A stretch of 64,000 bases of DNA, from the NCBI GenBank assembly GCA_965153355.1, contig OZ231126.1, positions 34,472,001-34,536,000 of the forward strand, given 5' to 3'. This DNA is from Flaccisagitta enflata. Taxonomy: Eukaryota > Chaetognatha > Sagittoidea > Aphragmophora. The translations under genes and the position numbers were made by a program. Below are positions 63,833 through 64,000 of the stretch, piece by piece. Within the stretch, counting starts at the first letter, position 1; every line of letters starts with the position of its first letter. The notes under the pieces were generated by a model. It saw nothing but the letters and a program-made list of their open reading frames with translations. It searched no databases and was not told the origin of the DNA.

Positions 63833-64000
63833 CTCGATCAGGGCCGAGTGTGGGACGGGATCCTGACAGATTTTGCCATTTTTGACCTCAGAAATGGATT
63901 CTACGGATTGAAAACCTTATAATATCAATCCTCAAATCCACTGACTTATCAACTTGGGTTTCTGTCACTTTTTTGGACCCCAAGAAGAATAAGAAGATGA
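63833..64000. repeat. Host repeat continuing after hAT (iv)
   Basis: CTCGATCAGGGCCGAGTGTG and the following bases continue the repeat seen at 55060-55275 (minus) and before 61015. The window ends within it. Confidence 0.75.

Overview
The window is animal nuclear DNA from an invertebrate. Coding exons are small and GC-richer than their surroundings, introns are GT-AG and mostly 50-200 bp, and the rest is AT-rich, microsatellite-rich and full of short non-autonomous transposons. Several same-strand genes sit close together with a splice-acceptor-like site just before the start codon. That would fit a phylum with spliced-leader trans-splicing, such as nematodes, but I cannot name the species.

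One host gene can be named. A sphingosine kinase on the + strand has exons at 1774-2368, 2969-3038, 38349-38636 and 40411-40914. Their phases join exactly and together they cover the DAG-kinase-type catalytic fold. Its second intron is about 35.3 kb. Its final exon(s) were not found before the window ends.

Inside that intron lies a block of seven same-strand gene models, called N1-N7 here. N1 (7308-11607) is a Ser/Thr/Pro-rich orphan with a basic tail. N2 (13823-14245) is a zinc-finger-like ORF with an acidic tail. N3 (14363-16420) is an intact 685-aa transposase-like ORF facing a decayed inverted copy of itself at 12794-13594. N4 (16420-25060) is a 22-exon orphan of 1399 aa whose start codon overlaps the N3 stop. 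N5 (25133-25607) is a small basic/Ser-rich orphan. N6 and N7 (26861-28452) are tandem RING plus B-box proteins resembling the N-terminus of TRIM37, without its coiled coil or MATH domain. The block is flanked by strong hairpins and, further out, by inverted copies of one dispersed repeat (about 5.8 and 36.2 kb).

The remainder is mostly nested mobile DNA. hAT-type elements with 8-bp target duplications lie at 29939-32622, 37263-37972, 39734-40183, 61023-63824 and, nested inside the last, 61713-63684. TA-flanked MITEs and a large foldback repeat are also present. More than twenty pieces belong to a short interspersed superfamily with a GTCN-type microsatellite core, a terminal hairpin and a subterminal inverted repeat. 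Different copies carry different stem sequences, yet the three stem strands change together. I compare these with Helentron-associated elements (HINE/DINE-1). Their covarying ends are the most interesting signal here. A Pol III tRNA-like gene lies at 48441-48524 (minus). From about 41 kb to the end there is no convincing gene apart from a few coding-like fragments.
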